Part shown: one piece after another, positions 27,327-35,836 of the stretch
Position numbering within the stretch: position 1 is the stretch's first letter
How the letters are laid out: each line of letters begins with the position of its first letter
Source: Desulfomonile sp963700305
Lineage (GTDB): Bacteria > Desulfobacterota > Desulfomonilia > Desulfomonilales > Desulfomonilaceae
Assembly (NCBI GenBank): GCA_963700305.1
Contig: CAVOXB010000011.1
Span: forward strand, 248,001-312,000
Direction: 5' to 3'
Length of the DNA stretch: 64,000 nucleotides
The notes under the pieces: generated by a model
What the model saw: only the letters and a program-made list of their open reading frames with translations
Told to the model about the DNA's origin: nothing
Databases searched by the model: none
Made by a program: the position numbers and the translations under genes

Positions 27327-28692
27327 TTAGGACTTATCGACAGCCTTCAGTGTATCCTCAATTATGATTGCTACTGCGTCCATGTCCTCAGGAGTTACGG
27401 CAGCAACGGGCAGCAAAAACCGGACCCTCGAAAGATCTGTGCCTGCATAGAAGGAAATTACCCCTGCGTCGAAAAGCGTATGAACGAATCGTTTCACTTT
27501 CTCTGCATCTCCCCCGAACGGAGTAAACGCGATCATAGCACCTGTTCCGAAAGGTCCTCGGATCAGTCCAGGATTACGAGCTTGGATTTCCTTCAGACGG
27601 CCAGTGAAATGCTCATTCAGCCGAGCTATTTTTCCCGATGGGCCGAAATAGCCTCCTTCTGTTAGCTCTCTGAGTATGACTCTCCCAGCATACATAGCGG
27701 ACGTGCTTGCAGTAAAGGTCTGGCTGAGTAATCCCGGCCTGGGGTTGAAGTCAGCCCTGAAACAGAGTGGCACAGGCCTGAGACGCCTTGCCCACTGTAA
27801 GCGCATCAACAAATTCGTCCAGTCCAAGTGCATGAAACGCAAAGATTTCGGTTGTGCGAGCAAAGGTTTGGATTTCATCAATCCAGATTGCGATTCCCCT
27901 GTCTCGGAGGATTTGCATCAAATGCCTGAAGAATTCGGCTGATCCCGGAAAAAAACCGCCCTCGCCCAACACCATTTCAAAAATCATGGCCGCATGCTTT
28001 CCAGGATAACGGGCCAAATATCGCTTCAACTGTTCGAGTGAAGCCTTGATACTTTCTTCCGGTCTCGAATGATCGAAGAAAGGCACGTAATCAACTGACA
28101 GCGTTTGCGGTAAACCTTCCCGGTAAGACGATTTGTCCGTGACTTGGGCGAGAGCGAGCGTTCGTCCGGTGAAACATCCATCGAAGGCCAGCAAGCGGTT
28201 CGCTGGATGCTTCTTCTGGAATATAAGCTTCAGAGCGTTTTCGTTCGCCATTGCTCCGCTCGTGGACAGAAAGCAATGTCTCAGAAACGCTCCTTTACTG
28301 TTTGCCGCAGCCAGCAACATTCTGGACAATTCCAAGCTTTCCGGATTCTGCTGAAGATTGCCCTGCATAACTGTATTCGAGAGGGCAGCATCTATACACG
28401 CTTCGATCAGTTCCGGTTTGCTGTGTCCGAAATGATGGACTCCGATTCCTGAAATGAAATCGTATTTCACGCTTCCGTCTGCGAGTTCTACAAGAGCTCC
28501 GTTGCCAAGTCCGCTGCCCAGATATGAAAAAAAGAGAGGTGCTCCCCGAATTCCCCCGAATTCCTTGAGCATATCTTCGTAAGATTGTCTCAATTCATCT
28601 TGCGGAGGTCTTATCCCTGCAATGCTTTCCTGATATTCCTCAATTGTGCGGAGTATGATTTTCTTGGCTTCAGCTATCCTTGGATCGGACAT
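27327..28692 (-). CDS. Class III PLP aminotransferase, frameshifted
   Basis: Fold type I enzyme using PLP, related to lysine 6-aminotransferase and other omega-transaminases. Recognisable parts: YDFISGIGVHHFGHSKPEL, CFLSTSGAMANENALKL, MIFEMVLGEGGFF, WIDEIQTFARTTEIFAF, and the PLP lysine in TVGKASQ. At about 27758-27766 one extra base breaks ...ACATLF-RADFNPRPGLLSQTF; the second frame then carries the C-terminal domain to 27327. I start at ATG 28692 since the stretch above holds a 12-base hairpin; a TTG at 28773 is the alternative. It follows the radical SAM/PPIase gene and is probably in the same operon. Its true substrate cannot be told from the sequence. Confidence 0.8.
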
Positions 28693-28734
28693 CAATTTGT
28701 GAGCAATTGTTTTCAATTGAATGGAGACCCCAAG

Positions 28735-28762
28735 GTGGGGCAGGCTGGGAAGCCTGCCCCAC
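28735..28762. repeat. Perfect 12-base hairpin between PPIase and aminotransferase genes
   Basis: GTGGGGCAGGCT / AGCCTGCCCCAC with loop GGGA. It lies 18 bases after the PPIase stop on the minus strand. It may be a terminator that attenuates the aminotransferase gene or an extragenic repeat. Confidence 0.55.
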
Positions 28763-28779
28763 AGGTCGCTCAAACCAAC

Positions 28780-30003
28780 CTATTCAGAATCTTCTGTTTG
28801 GCCGTGCACGATAGGCGCCGGGCCGGAGGTTATTCTTGATGCCATTTCACGGCTCAACGCAGCATTTACTCTCACATTGAGCACATGATGCTCCAAAGAC
28901 GGAATCCGGCTCGAATCCGGTTGGGCCACCTTCAGGCACTGCAAAAGTGCCTCTTGGAAAGCCGGTTCCGACGATTCAGGAATACCGTCCATTATCCGGA
29001 GGGCTTCTTCGGATCTTCCAATGTTCAGCAGGCACCGCACCTGCTTGAGCCACGCAGATGGCACGTCCTCAGCCAGCTCTTGGTAATATTCAAGCGCCCA
29101 TGAAAATTTTCCTGCGGCCATTAGAGTGTCGGCAAGAGCATTCAGAGCGGTGGGCTTGCCTTTTAGCATCGCGGCAAGCCTGGTCACTTCATCTCGTTTT
29201 CCGAGTTTTGCCAACTTATGAGAGAATGCCAGGAAATGACTCGGAGTCTTCAGCAATGTTTGGGGATCGGCATCCCTCAAAGCGAAGTAATAGAGAATTT
29301 TATTCTGTTCCCTCAACAGATCCAGGTCCGCAAACTCATAATGGTTTTTTATCTTCAATTTCCTTAGATCTTCCAGCGAGCTGATGTGAAGAGACTTGAA
29401 TACCTTGTGGATTTTCGCTTGCACTTCCACATGCTTGCCCCGGAGCTCTTCCTGACCGTAATCATCCGGAAAGACGAACGTGAATCGGATTTCATCGCCT
29501 TGTTTCGCGCCCAGGAATCCTTGCTCAAATTCCGGCAGAAGCAACCCCTTGCCCAAGAGCACGTCCCAGTATTTGCCCGAGATCCCGGTGAATGGGACCC
29601 CGTCGATCCAACTCCTGGAGTCAAAGATTACTCTATCCGACGGCCCTACCGTTTGGGTCGTTTCCTCGAAGAAACTCAACGCTGACATGAGGTCATTGAG
29701 CTCCGAATCGCCGGACCCTTGGATTTTCTCATACCCTTCCAGGAATTTTTCCAGCAGTCCGAATTCCTCTATCACGCCGGACGTGAGCGCTCCATAGGCA
29801 TGCAGAGAGGGCTCTTCTTGAAGGTCGCCCTGGTTTTCCAGGAGAAAGTCCAGTATCTCGAAAGTCCTTTGTTTGTAATATACGTCCATTTCCATCTGTT
29901 CATTTGCCAGGGCCCACATGTTGCGGACTTTTCTCATATCTGCCGCCGTCATGGCGGTTGTTTCGTACCGCTCGCCCACTGAGACGTATGCGGGCCTATC
30001 CAT
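28780..30003 (-). CDS. Trigger-factor-like FKBP peptidyl-prolyl isomerase with TPR-like tail (probably the C-terminal part of the radical SAM protein)
   Basis: 407 residues. Residues 1-90 (DRPAYVSVGERYETTAMT, MWALANEQMEMD) are helical and look like the tail of a radical SAM enzyme rather than a protein start. Residues about 125-215 form an FKBP-type domain: VPFTGISGKYWDVLLGKG, LPEFEQGFLGAKQGDEIRF, FPDDYGQEELRGKHVEV, very close to the trigger factor PPIase pattern. The rest is TPR-like (LADTLMAAGKFSWALEYYQELA). ATG 30003 has no ribosome site and overlaps the end of the upstream frame by 8 bases. Inserting one base would give HPLNGYRPAYVSVGERYE, a smooth continuation, so one protein of about 795 residues is the better model. 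Confidence 0.75.
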   Translation of the reverse strand: MDRPAYVSVGERYETTAMTAADMRKVRNMWALANEQMEMDVYYKQRTFEILDFLLENQGDLQEEPSLHAYGALTSGVIEEFGLLEKFLEGYEKIQGSGDSELNDLMSALSFFEETTQTVGPSDRVIFDSRSWIDGVPFTGISGKYWDVLLGKGLLLPEFEQGFLGAKQGDEIRFTFVFPDDYGQEELRGKHVEVQAKIHKVFKSLHISSLEDLRKLKIKNHYEFADLDLLREQNKILYYFALRDADPQTLLKTPSHFLAFSHKLAKLGKRDEVTRLAAMLKGKPTALNALADTLMAAGKFSWALEYYQELAEDVPSAWLKQVRCLLNIGRSEEALRIMDGIPESSEPAFQEALLQCLKVAQPDSSRIPSLEHHVLNVRVNAALSREMASRITSGPAPIVHGQTEDSE

Positions 30004-31165
30004 TCAACGGGTGAATCCCAAATTTGGCGGGATTATTCTCGTAAATGGACCCAAAATAAAGCTGCATCTGTTGTGAACCGGAATTCGACTGAATGGGTAT
30101 TCCCAAGGAGCGCACGAATTCCATTGTCATTCTGGCATCATCCACAGTCTCATCCGGAAGGCCGAAAATCGAGAAAACCTCGGTGTCCATGCCCAGAGAT
30201 TGAGCACTTGAGACATTTTCCCTCAGCTGTTCCAGCAGTATTCCTTTGTTAGTCTTAGCAAGCACTCCCGGACTGCCGGATTCAAGACCAAACGCCACTG
30301 TGTCGGCACCGGCGTCTGCGAATTTCCTTATCAAAGCGGCATCGATCATATCAGAGCGGGTTTGGAACCAGAACGGAGTGGTGATTTTCCGATCGATTTT
30401 CCGCTGAAGAAGTTCCTCTACTCTCTGTCTATCCTCGGTGAAGTTGGGGTCAGCGAACCAGAACCGGTCCACCCCGCGATTGGCCAAAGCCTGCATTTCA
30501 TCAAGCACACGGTCCACAGAATGGTACCGAACCTTTCCTTTGCAGACTTTAGGCGTGATGCAGAACCAGCACACATGAGTGCACCCGCGGGAGGAGAGCA
30601 GAATTGCCGTGTTTTTACCCTCAAGGTTCAGTACGTCGGACAAATAGGGTGAGGGGTAGGCATCCAGGTCCTCTGGAATCTCGAGCTCACCGGTTGTATC
30701 CATGATCTTTCCGCCACATCTGCAAGTGATTCCGTGGACCGATTCCAACGGATCCCCCGCCTCCAGGGCTTTAGCCATGTCCAGGAGGACCGATTCGCCG
30801 TCCAGTCGGGCAAGCACATCCACATCTTGAAGCTCCCGAAGAGCGTCTGACGGCATCAAGACAGCCTGAGGACCGCCAAGCACAATATGAATCTTCCGAT
30901 GCCTCGACTTTATGTATCGGCACAGAAAACGAATACGATCCATTGTGCTTTGGTACGCGGTGAAGCCTATAACCGACGGGTCAATCCGGCGTATCCATTT
31001 TTCCAACATCTTGAGACTGAGCGGTCTGTCCCGCAGATCATCCAGGATTATCCCGTCGTAATCATTTGCCTTGAGAGTCGCAAGAATGTAGCCCAGAGAT
31101 ATGGGAATGCTCTCCGAAGATTCATACCCTACGTCATGATTTACGTTTATAAAAAGGAAAGACAC
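29996..31165 (-). CDS. B12-binding radical SAM protein (probably continues into the PPIase frame)
   Basis: N-terminal cobalamin-binding-like Rossmann domain (SLGYILATLKANDYDGIIL, VLGGPQAVLMPSDAL), then a radical SAM core with GCTHVCWFC (4Fe-4S, CxxxCxxC) and FWFADPNFTEDRQRV, FGLESGSPGVLAKTNKG. The B12 domain lacks the classic DxHxxG motif. The frame ends at NNPAKFGIHPLNG, where related enzymes normally go on. Reaction unknown; members catalyse methylations and ring rearrangements. First gene of the group with the PPIase and aminotransferase. Confidence 0.85.
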   Translation of the reverse strand: MSFLFINVNHDVGYESSESIPISLGYILATLKANDYDGIILDDLRDRPLSLKMLEKWIRRIDPSVIGFTAYQSTMDRIRFLCRYIKSRHRKIHIVLGGPQAVLMPSDALRELQDVDVLARLDGESVLLDMAKALEAGDPLESVHGITCRCGGKIMDTTGELEIPEDLDAYPSPYLSDVLNLEGKNTAILLSSRGCTHVCWFCITPKVCKGKVRYHSVDRVLDEMQALANRGVDRFWFADPNFTEDRQRVEELLQRKIDRKITTPFWFQTRSDMIDAALIRKFADAGADTVAFGLESGSPGVLAKTNKGILLEQLRENVSSAQSLGMDTEVFSIFGLPDETVDDARMTMEFVRSLGIPIQSNSGSQQMQLYFGSIYENNPAKFGIHPLNG

Positions 31166-31276
31166 GCGTCACCATTCCTTTTTTTGATTTCATACAATTT
31201 ACCAAAATATCATTAAACGGACGCAAGCAACAAGATATATTGACCTGCTGCCCAAATACCTGTTATTTCCTGTTGG

Positions 31277-31567
31277 ATGAAAAAGATTAAAAGCCCTTGG
31301 TACGGAATCACTTGGATAGTAATCTGGACAGCCGCACTGGCCTGGTTCTTGGGATCGGGATTGTTCGATCAACGGGAGAGTATCGGTCTCATAATAGTTT
31401 GGGCCATTCTCGTGGGAACCACTGCGTATGTGATCTACAGGCACGTGAAGGTCCACGGTTGGGACCCTCCCGAGCCTAAAGCCAAGAAGAAAAATGCGGC
31501 CCCTGCCTTGAATGCATTATGCCCCTGCGGATCAGGAAAGAAATACAAACGCTGCTGCGGAACGTGA
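31277..31567 (+). CDS. Small membrane protein with C-terminal SEC-C zinc motif
   Basis: 96 residues. Two membrane helices (GITWIVIWTAALAWFLGSGL and IGLIIVWAILVGTTAYVIY) are followed by a linker and the SEC-C zinc finger CPCGSGKKYKRCCG, the same motif that ends SecA and binds SecB or ribosomes. A membrane-anchored SEC-C tail may recruit ribosomes or unfolded proteins; this is inference. ATG 31277 lacks a strong ribosome site. Divergent from the radical SAM gene. Confidence 0.8.
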   Translation: MKKIKSPWYGITWIVIWTAALAWFLGSGLFDQRESIGLIIVWAILVGTTAYVIYRHVKVHGWDPPEPKAKKKNAAPALNALCPCGSGKKYKRCCGT

Positions 31568-31822
31568 CCTCGTCGAACGCCCACGATCTGAAGGTCACAT
31601 GATTCAGGACATGCGTAACCTTTGTTCGCTGGTCAATTTAGCCGTTGAGCAGTTCATCAATGGACTCCGGGAATAGGGGCATGCTGAAATACGTAGGTGT
31701 CCCCGGAAGTTCCAGACGGTCGCTATCGCTCTTGGAGTCACCGGGGTTTAATCTGCGAGCAGTAACGGTAACCACTCGCTTGCGGCCTGTAAGGCTCGGC
31801 CCAAGAAGGAAGCAGAAAGCAA

Positions 31823-32778
31823 ATGACAAAAAGTGAAAAAGACTGTGCTGGAGTGAATAAGTCATCAACGTCCTCGGGTTTTAGCGACGAACTGTGCGGC
31901 ATGCGTGCGTTTTGCAAACTGATTATCGCAACACTGTTCTGTAGTATCAACTCCTATGGTTGTGTCCCTAGTGGCCGCTGAGGACCAAGGGACAAAAGCT
32001 GATGAGAAAAGTTCCGTAACTACCGGTTCGGCAGATGTCGCCAAGAACGGATCTAAGCAGACCCTTGAGGTTCCACCCTTACTCCGTTCAATCCCGGGCG
32101 AGCAAGAAGCAGACAAACTCAAACGAATGGCCCAGTTCATAAAGGAGAACAGACCGCAACTGTCGAAGAGGTACGCCACCAAACCCGCAATGGGAGTGTG
32201 CTTTTTGCACGCAATTCATGGAAGACCTAGTCCAAATGCGAAATATTGAAGCGATAGAGCCGGATTTTGTGACTGGCTTTGAGGGACCGGAGGCTTGGAA
32301 CGAAGTCACCGATAAACTCATACTAAGGCATTGTGAAGACATAGAGCCGCACAGTATCGTCCCCCCTGGTGCAAATCCAGACGCATACATGCGCCGCGGA
32401 ATTTACGAATTCAATTACGTAGAAGAGATAGGAGGGCCGCCGTATCGTTTCTATAACATCCAGCTCGTTCCTGATGAGAAAAGCAAATATCCGGTTCTCT
32501 ACTCTGATACCCTGCCGTATACGGGATTCGCTCTTTTGGATTTAAAGAAATGCAAGATCAAGACTGCGGCATACGGCCAGTCCGAAATCTCGCGGGAATA
32601 TGAAATAGGAAGGAATGTGTTGGTGAGATACAACGGCCAGGTCTTTGCCTTGTTTCTTTCTTATAGCTCTAGCAGTTATTACAGGCTGAATTCAGACGGC
32701 TTGATCATACCAGGGTTGAAGGATGTAGTATCCTGTCCTTGGGTCTATTATGGCGATGCGAAGAAGGACAAAGAATGA
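31823..32778 (+). CDS. Lipoprotein-like hypothetical protein, two frame breaks
   Basis: Reconstructed from three frames. ATG 31823 has AAGGAAG upstream; the first frame gives a hydrophobic segment ending in a lipobox-like SINSYGC (lipid attachment possible). Frame change at about 31965-31980 leads to EDQGTKADEKSSV and LLRSIPGEQEADKLKRMAQF; a second at about 32192 (one extra G) leads to ECAFCTQFMEDLVQMRNIE and the main domain FNYVEEIGGPPYRFYNIQLVP. No family is recognised. The continuity of meaning across both breaks is good but less compelling than elsewhere, so decay is possible. Confidence 0.5.
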
Positions 32779-32848
32779 GGATAGCAGACTACCATCAGCG
32801 ATGACGGAATCGCGATTCATATGACTTCATGCCCTAAGGAGGAAGTTC

Positions 32849-33310
32849 ATGCCACTGCAATTTCATCAAGTGGGTAATTTTAACCAATTAATCAGGCAGC
32901 TTATACGTGCAGGCGAGGGACCCGGGCCCTTGCCTTATAACGCGGGTGATCATACGATCACGATGGGCTATGGCTATACATTGGTGCGGAGTGGCACACA
33001 AGGATGGGAACCTTATGAGAATCTAGTTGATGATTTGAGGGCGATTGGCATTCTCGCAGCGCAATCGGATCTGGGGAGGATCTGGGGACACCATACTCAA
33101 TTGGATCTCAAGGCAGAGGGATTCGCTGTCACGAGCGTACCGGCAGGCCCATGGGAAATGACGAATTTCTCTCAAAGCTCTAGCTTGCCCTCGATAGACC
33201 TTTCCGACCCCGGAAACCTGGTCCGAAGAAGGGCAAAAAAAGGTCGAGAAATTAACCATGGTGTCCCCGGAAATCCGGATGTCCCCGGAAATCCGGAAAT
33301 TGCGGCATGA
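32849..33310 (+). CDS. Possible truncated lysozyme-like protein
   Basis: ATG 32849 follows AAGGAGG. Residues 18-45 (LIRAGEGPGPLPYNAGDH, then TITMGYGYTLVRSG) recall the start of GH24-type phage lysozymes, with the catalytic Glu in AGEG and the TIGYG-like strand. The remainder does not match and ends in a short duplicated tail, GVPGNPDVPGNPEIAA, encoded by the direct repeat TGTCCCCGGAAATCCGG. Most likely the gene is cut or broken after the first 70 residues. Confidence 0.5.
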   Translation: MPLQFHQVGNFNQLIRQLIRAGEGPGPLPYNAGDHTITMGYGYTLVRSGTQGWEPYENLVDDLRAIGILAAQSDLGRIWGHHTQLDLKAEGFAVTSVPAGPWEMTNFSQSSSLPSIDLSDPGNLVRRRAKKGREINHGVPGNPDVPGNPEIAA

Positions 33311-33351
33311 CGAAACGTCCTGAACAGGACTTTCAGGTAAACAACAAGAGA

Positions 33352-33969
33352 CTATCGCGTTAGTCTGTAAGTGCTTTCAATTGTGGAGATTACATGCATG
33401 CGGGCCTGTTCCATGTTCCAGCCGTTTTGTACCAGACAGCCAAGATAACGTTTGGCAGCCATCTGCATTTCAGGCTCTGACCTGGACTGGGCTATGATCA
33501 TGGGATATACGGTGCAGTCCGGCCGTTCTTGAGGCTGAGGCGGCGCGGGTCTGGCTGTCGCGGGGGTTCTCATCGGCGCGGGTCCGTAGGCTTCGGGATT
33601 CACCACTGGGGCGGGTCCGGTATCCTGGGGTGGGCCGTAATTGTTATAACGAGGAGCCACATTACTTTGGGCCGGACTTGCAACGTCCTGGCGCGGGGCA
33701 CGAGCAGGTGGTTGATATTGTCCTTCCTCCGGCACGTAAGGTCGCACTGACCTGTAGTCGACTTTTTCCTCTTCTGTCTGCGGCCGCGGATAATACTGAC
33801 GTTTTGCGGCTCGATCCGGTGCTCCGCTGGAAGAAGCAGCTCCGGGGGTCCCGCGGTCGTCGAATTCCGGGGCCTGTGGGACACTGTAGGGGAAATCCTG
33901 AGCGGCGACCACGTATGCCATGCCCAGAATTAGCCCCAGAGCGAACACGACTACAAATGCTCTAACCAT
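33352..33969 (-). CDS. Secreted proline-rich protein
   Basis: 205 residues. Signal peptide (FVVVFALGLILGMAYVVAA) followed by about 115 residues of Pro/Ala/Gln/Tyr-rich, disordered linker and a small C-terminal domain with two cysteines (DCTVYPMIIAQSRSEPEM, RYLGCLVQNGWNMEQAR) that may form a disulfide. No family recognised. Envelope protein with a flexible tether is the plain reading. Confidence 0.7.
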   Translation of the reverse strand: MVRAFVVVFALGLILGMAYVVAAQDFPYSVPQAPEFDDRGTPGAASSSGAPDRAAKRQYYPRPQTEEEKVDYRSVRPYVPEEGQYQPPARAPRQDVASPAQSNVAPRYNNYGPPQDTGPAPVVNPEAYGPAPMRTPATARPAPPQPQERPDCTVYPMIIAQSRSEPEMQMAAKRYLGCLVQNGWNMEQARMHVISTIESTYRLTR

Positions 33970-34063
33970 AACCCGAGTCTCACTTTCACTGGGAGCGGGA
34001 CTATATCATACCCTTTAGCAAAATGCCATTATCGTTCGCGAGTGACCCTGTTGCGGGCGGGGC

Positions 34064-35836
34064 TCAATGCTCATTCAAGCCGAATTTGTTGATTTTGTTT
34101 ATGAGCCCTTGCCTGGAAAGGCCGAGTCTTTTCGCTGCCAAACTCCTGTTTCCGCTGCAAGCTTCGAGTGCAGATTGAATCATCTTGTGTTCAAGCTCGT
34201 CGACGGCGTCTTTCAATTGGATATGGTGATCCGGCTTTCTCTGGACAATCTTTTCCAGAGACTGAGTGATCCTCGGTGAGAGACTGCGCACTGAAATGTT
34301 CGCGCCGTCAGTCGTCATGATATGGGCTCGCTCCATTTCGTTTTCCAGTTCCCGGACGTTCCCGGGCCATTGATACTGAATGAAAAGCTCAAGGGCTGCC
34401 GGGTCCATTCCTCGGATCATTTTGCCCGTTTGAATTGAAAATTTTTCCAGTAAATGTCGAATAAGCACTGCGATGTCTTCTGGACGTTCCCTAAGCGGTT
34501 GAACCATTATAGGAAACACGTTGATTCTATAGAATAAATCTTCTCGAAATTTTCCTTGCTGGACCAATTCGTGGAGATCGCGGTTAGTTGCGGCTATCAG
34601 TCGAACATCCACTAACTGAGTGGAATTGTCGCCAACTGGTTTGATTTCCCCGACCTGGATTGCTCGAAGCAATTTAACCTGCATTGCCGGCGACATTGCC
34701 TCAATCTCGTCCAGGAATAGCGTGCCCCCATGAGCGGCTTTGAATACGCCTTCGTGATCAGCTACTGCTCCAGTGAATGATCCCTTCTTGTATCCGAACA
34801 GCTCACTCTCGATAAGCTCTGATGGAATGGCCGCGCAATTGAGCGAGATCATGGGACGGCTGGACCTGGGACTCGCCATCTGTATCGCTCGGGCCACGAG
34901 TTCCTTGCCTGTTCCGGATTCCCCTTGTATCAGGACGGTCGTGTCATTCGGGGCAACCTTGGCAATAAGGGACCTAATCTCTAAAATATGGCGGCTCGTT
35001 CCGAGGATTTCGTTTATGGGGTCTTTTTCGCGAAGAACGGGCCTTGGCATCGAGGATTCAGCACTGGGCTCAGTCGTCACAGCGAGATGGTCCCTTTCCA
35101 GTACGTGTTCCATGAATCTAGCGGCCTGAGAAGCGAGAATTTCGAGAATCTCTTGATCCGTCGGCGTAAATACTCCGGCACGCTTGTTCAACACCTGAAA
35201 TACGCCTATGACCGGCCCTCCCGGGGAACGCAAAGGAACGCAAAGGAGGTTCTTAGTGACGAATCCAGTTCTAAGATCCACTGACTTGAAGAACCGACGG
35301 TCGTGGTACGGGTCCACAATATTGAGTGATTCCCCATGAGTATAAACCCATCCAGCGATGCCCGTATCCCATGGTATGCGTATCTGATCATGGGTGAGCC
35401 CTACACCCATGTGAGAATAGAGCTCTCGAGCCTCAGAATCGGCAAGGAAGATAGTCGCCCGTTCCGCATTCATGACCGTAGGAGCTTCTTTTATAAGGAT
35501 TTCTACCAACGCTCCCATATTGGTCTCGCTGCTCATTAGGATCCCCATTTTGAAAAGCAATGAAATCCTTTCCAGGTACGATCCTAATGGCCTGGGCTGT
35601 TTCTGAAGCCTGGGTGAGCCTTGTTCCATGCCAAGGGCTTCTTTGAGCAACGTAATATCCATATGGATGATGATTGCCTGTACCAACTCGTCAACAGATA
35701 TTTTGCCGCTGAGCAGAAGTATCTCATGCGGCGATTTACCGGTTTGCCGATACTCCCGAATCGCGGACATATAATCTTCTTTGGTGATTATTCCAGTTTC
35801 CAGCAGTAGTCTGCCAATGGCTTGATGATCGATCAC
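34064..35836 (-). CDS. Sigma-54 transcriptional activator with GAF sensor
   Basis: 590 residues. N-terminal helical module (residues 1-60, LLLETGIITKEDYMSAIREY, like the start of GspE/PilB N domains), a GAF domain (about 95-245, ERISLLFKMGILMSSETN to GVFQVLNKRAGVF), an AAA+ domain (Walker A GESGTGKE, GSFTGA sigma-54 contact loop, Walker B GTLFLDEIE) and a Fis-type HTH (NRSLAAKRLGLSRQGLIN). GAF control, not phosphorylation. GTG start overlaps the stop of the dikinase-like gene by four bases (GTGA), so it is coupled to it. It probably controls this operon in response to a small ligand. Confidence 0.9.
   Translation of the reverse strand: MIDHQAIGRLLLETGIITKEDYMSAIREYRQTGKSPHEILLLSGKISVDELVQAIIIHMDITLLKEALGMEQGSPRLQKQPRPLGSYLERISLLFKMGILMSSETNMGALVEILIKEAPTVMNAERATIFLADSEARELYSHMGVGLTHDQIRIPWDTGIAGWVYTHGESLNIVDPYHDRRFFKSVDLRTGFVTKNLLCVPLRSPGGPVIGVFQVLNKRAGVFTPTDQEILEILASQAARFMEHVLERDHLAVTTEPSAESSMPRPVLREKDPINEILGTSRHILEIRSLIAKVAPNDTTVLIQGESGTGKELVARAIQMASPRSSRPMISLNCAAIPSELIESELFGYKKGSFTGAVADHEGVFKAAHGGTLFLDEIEAMSPAMQVKLLRAIQVGEIKPVGDNSTQLVDVRLIAATNRDLHELVQQGKFREDLFYRINVFPIMVQPLRERPEDIAVLIRHLLEKFSIQTGKMIRGMDPAALELFIQYQWPGNVRELENEMERAHIMTTDGANISVRSLSPRITQSLEKIVQRKPDHHIQLKDAVDELEHKMIQSALEACSGNRSLAAKRLGLSRQGLINKINKFGLNEH

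Noticed and set aside
31638..31868. Minus-strand frame ending in FPESIDELLNG
   Set aside because: Reads sensibly at its end and might be a transposase or other gene tail, but the N-terminal half is antisense to the start of the 31823 gene and there is no ribosome site.
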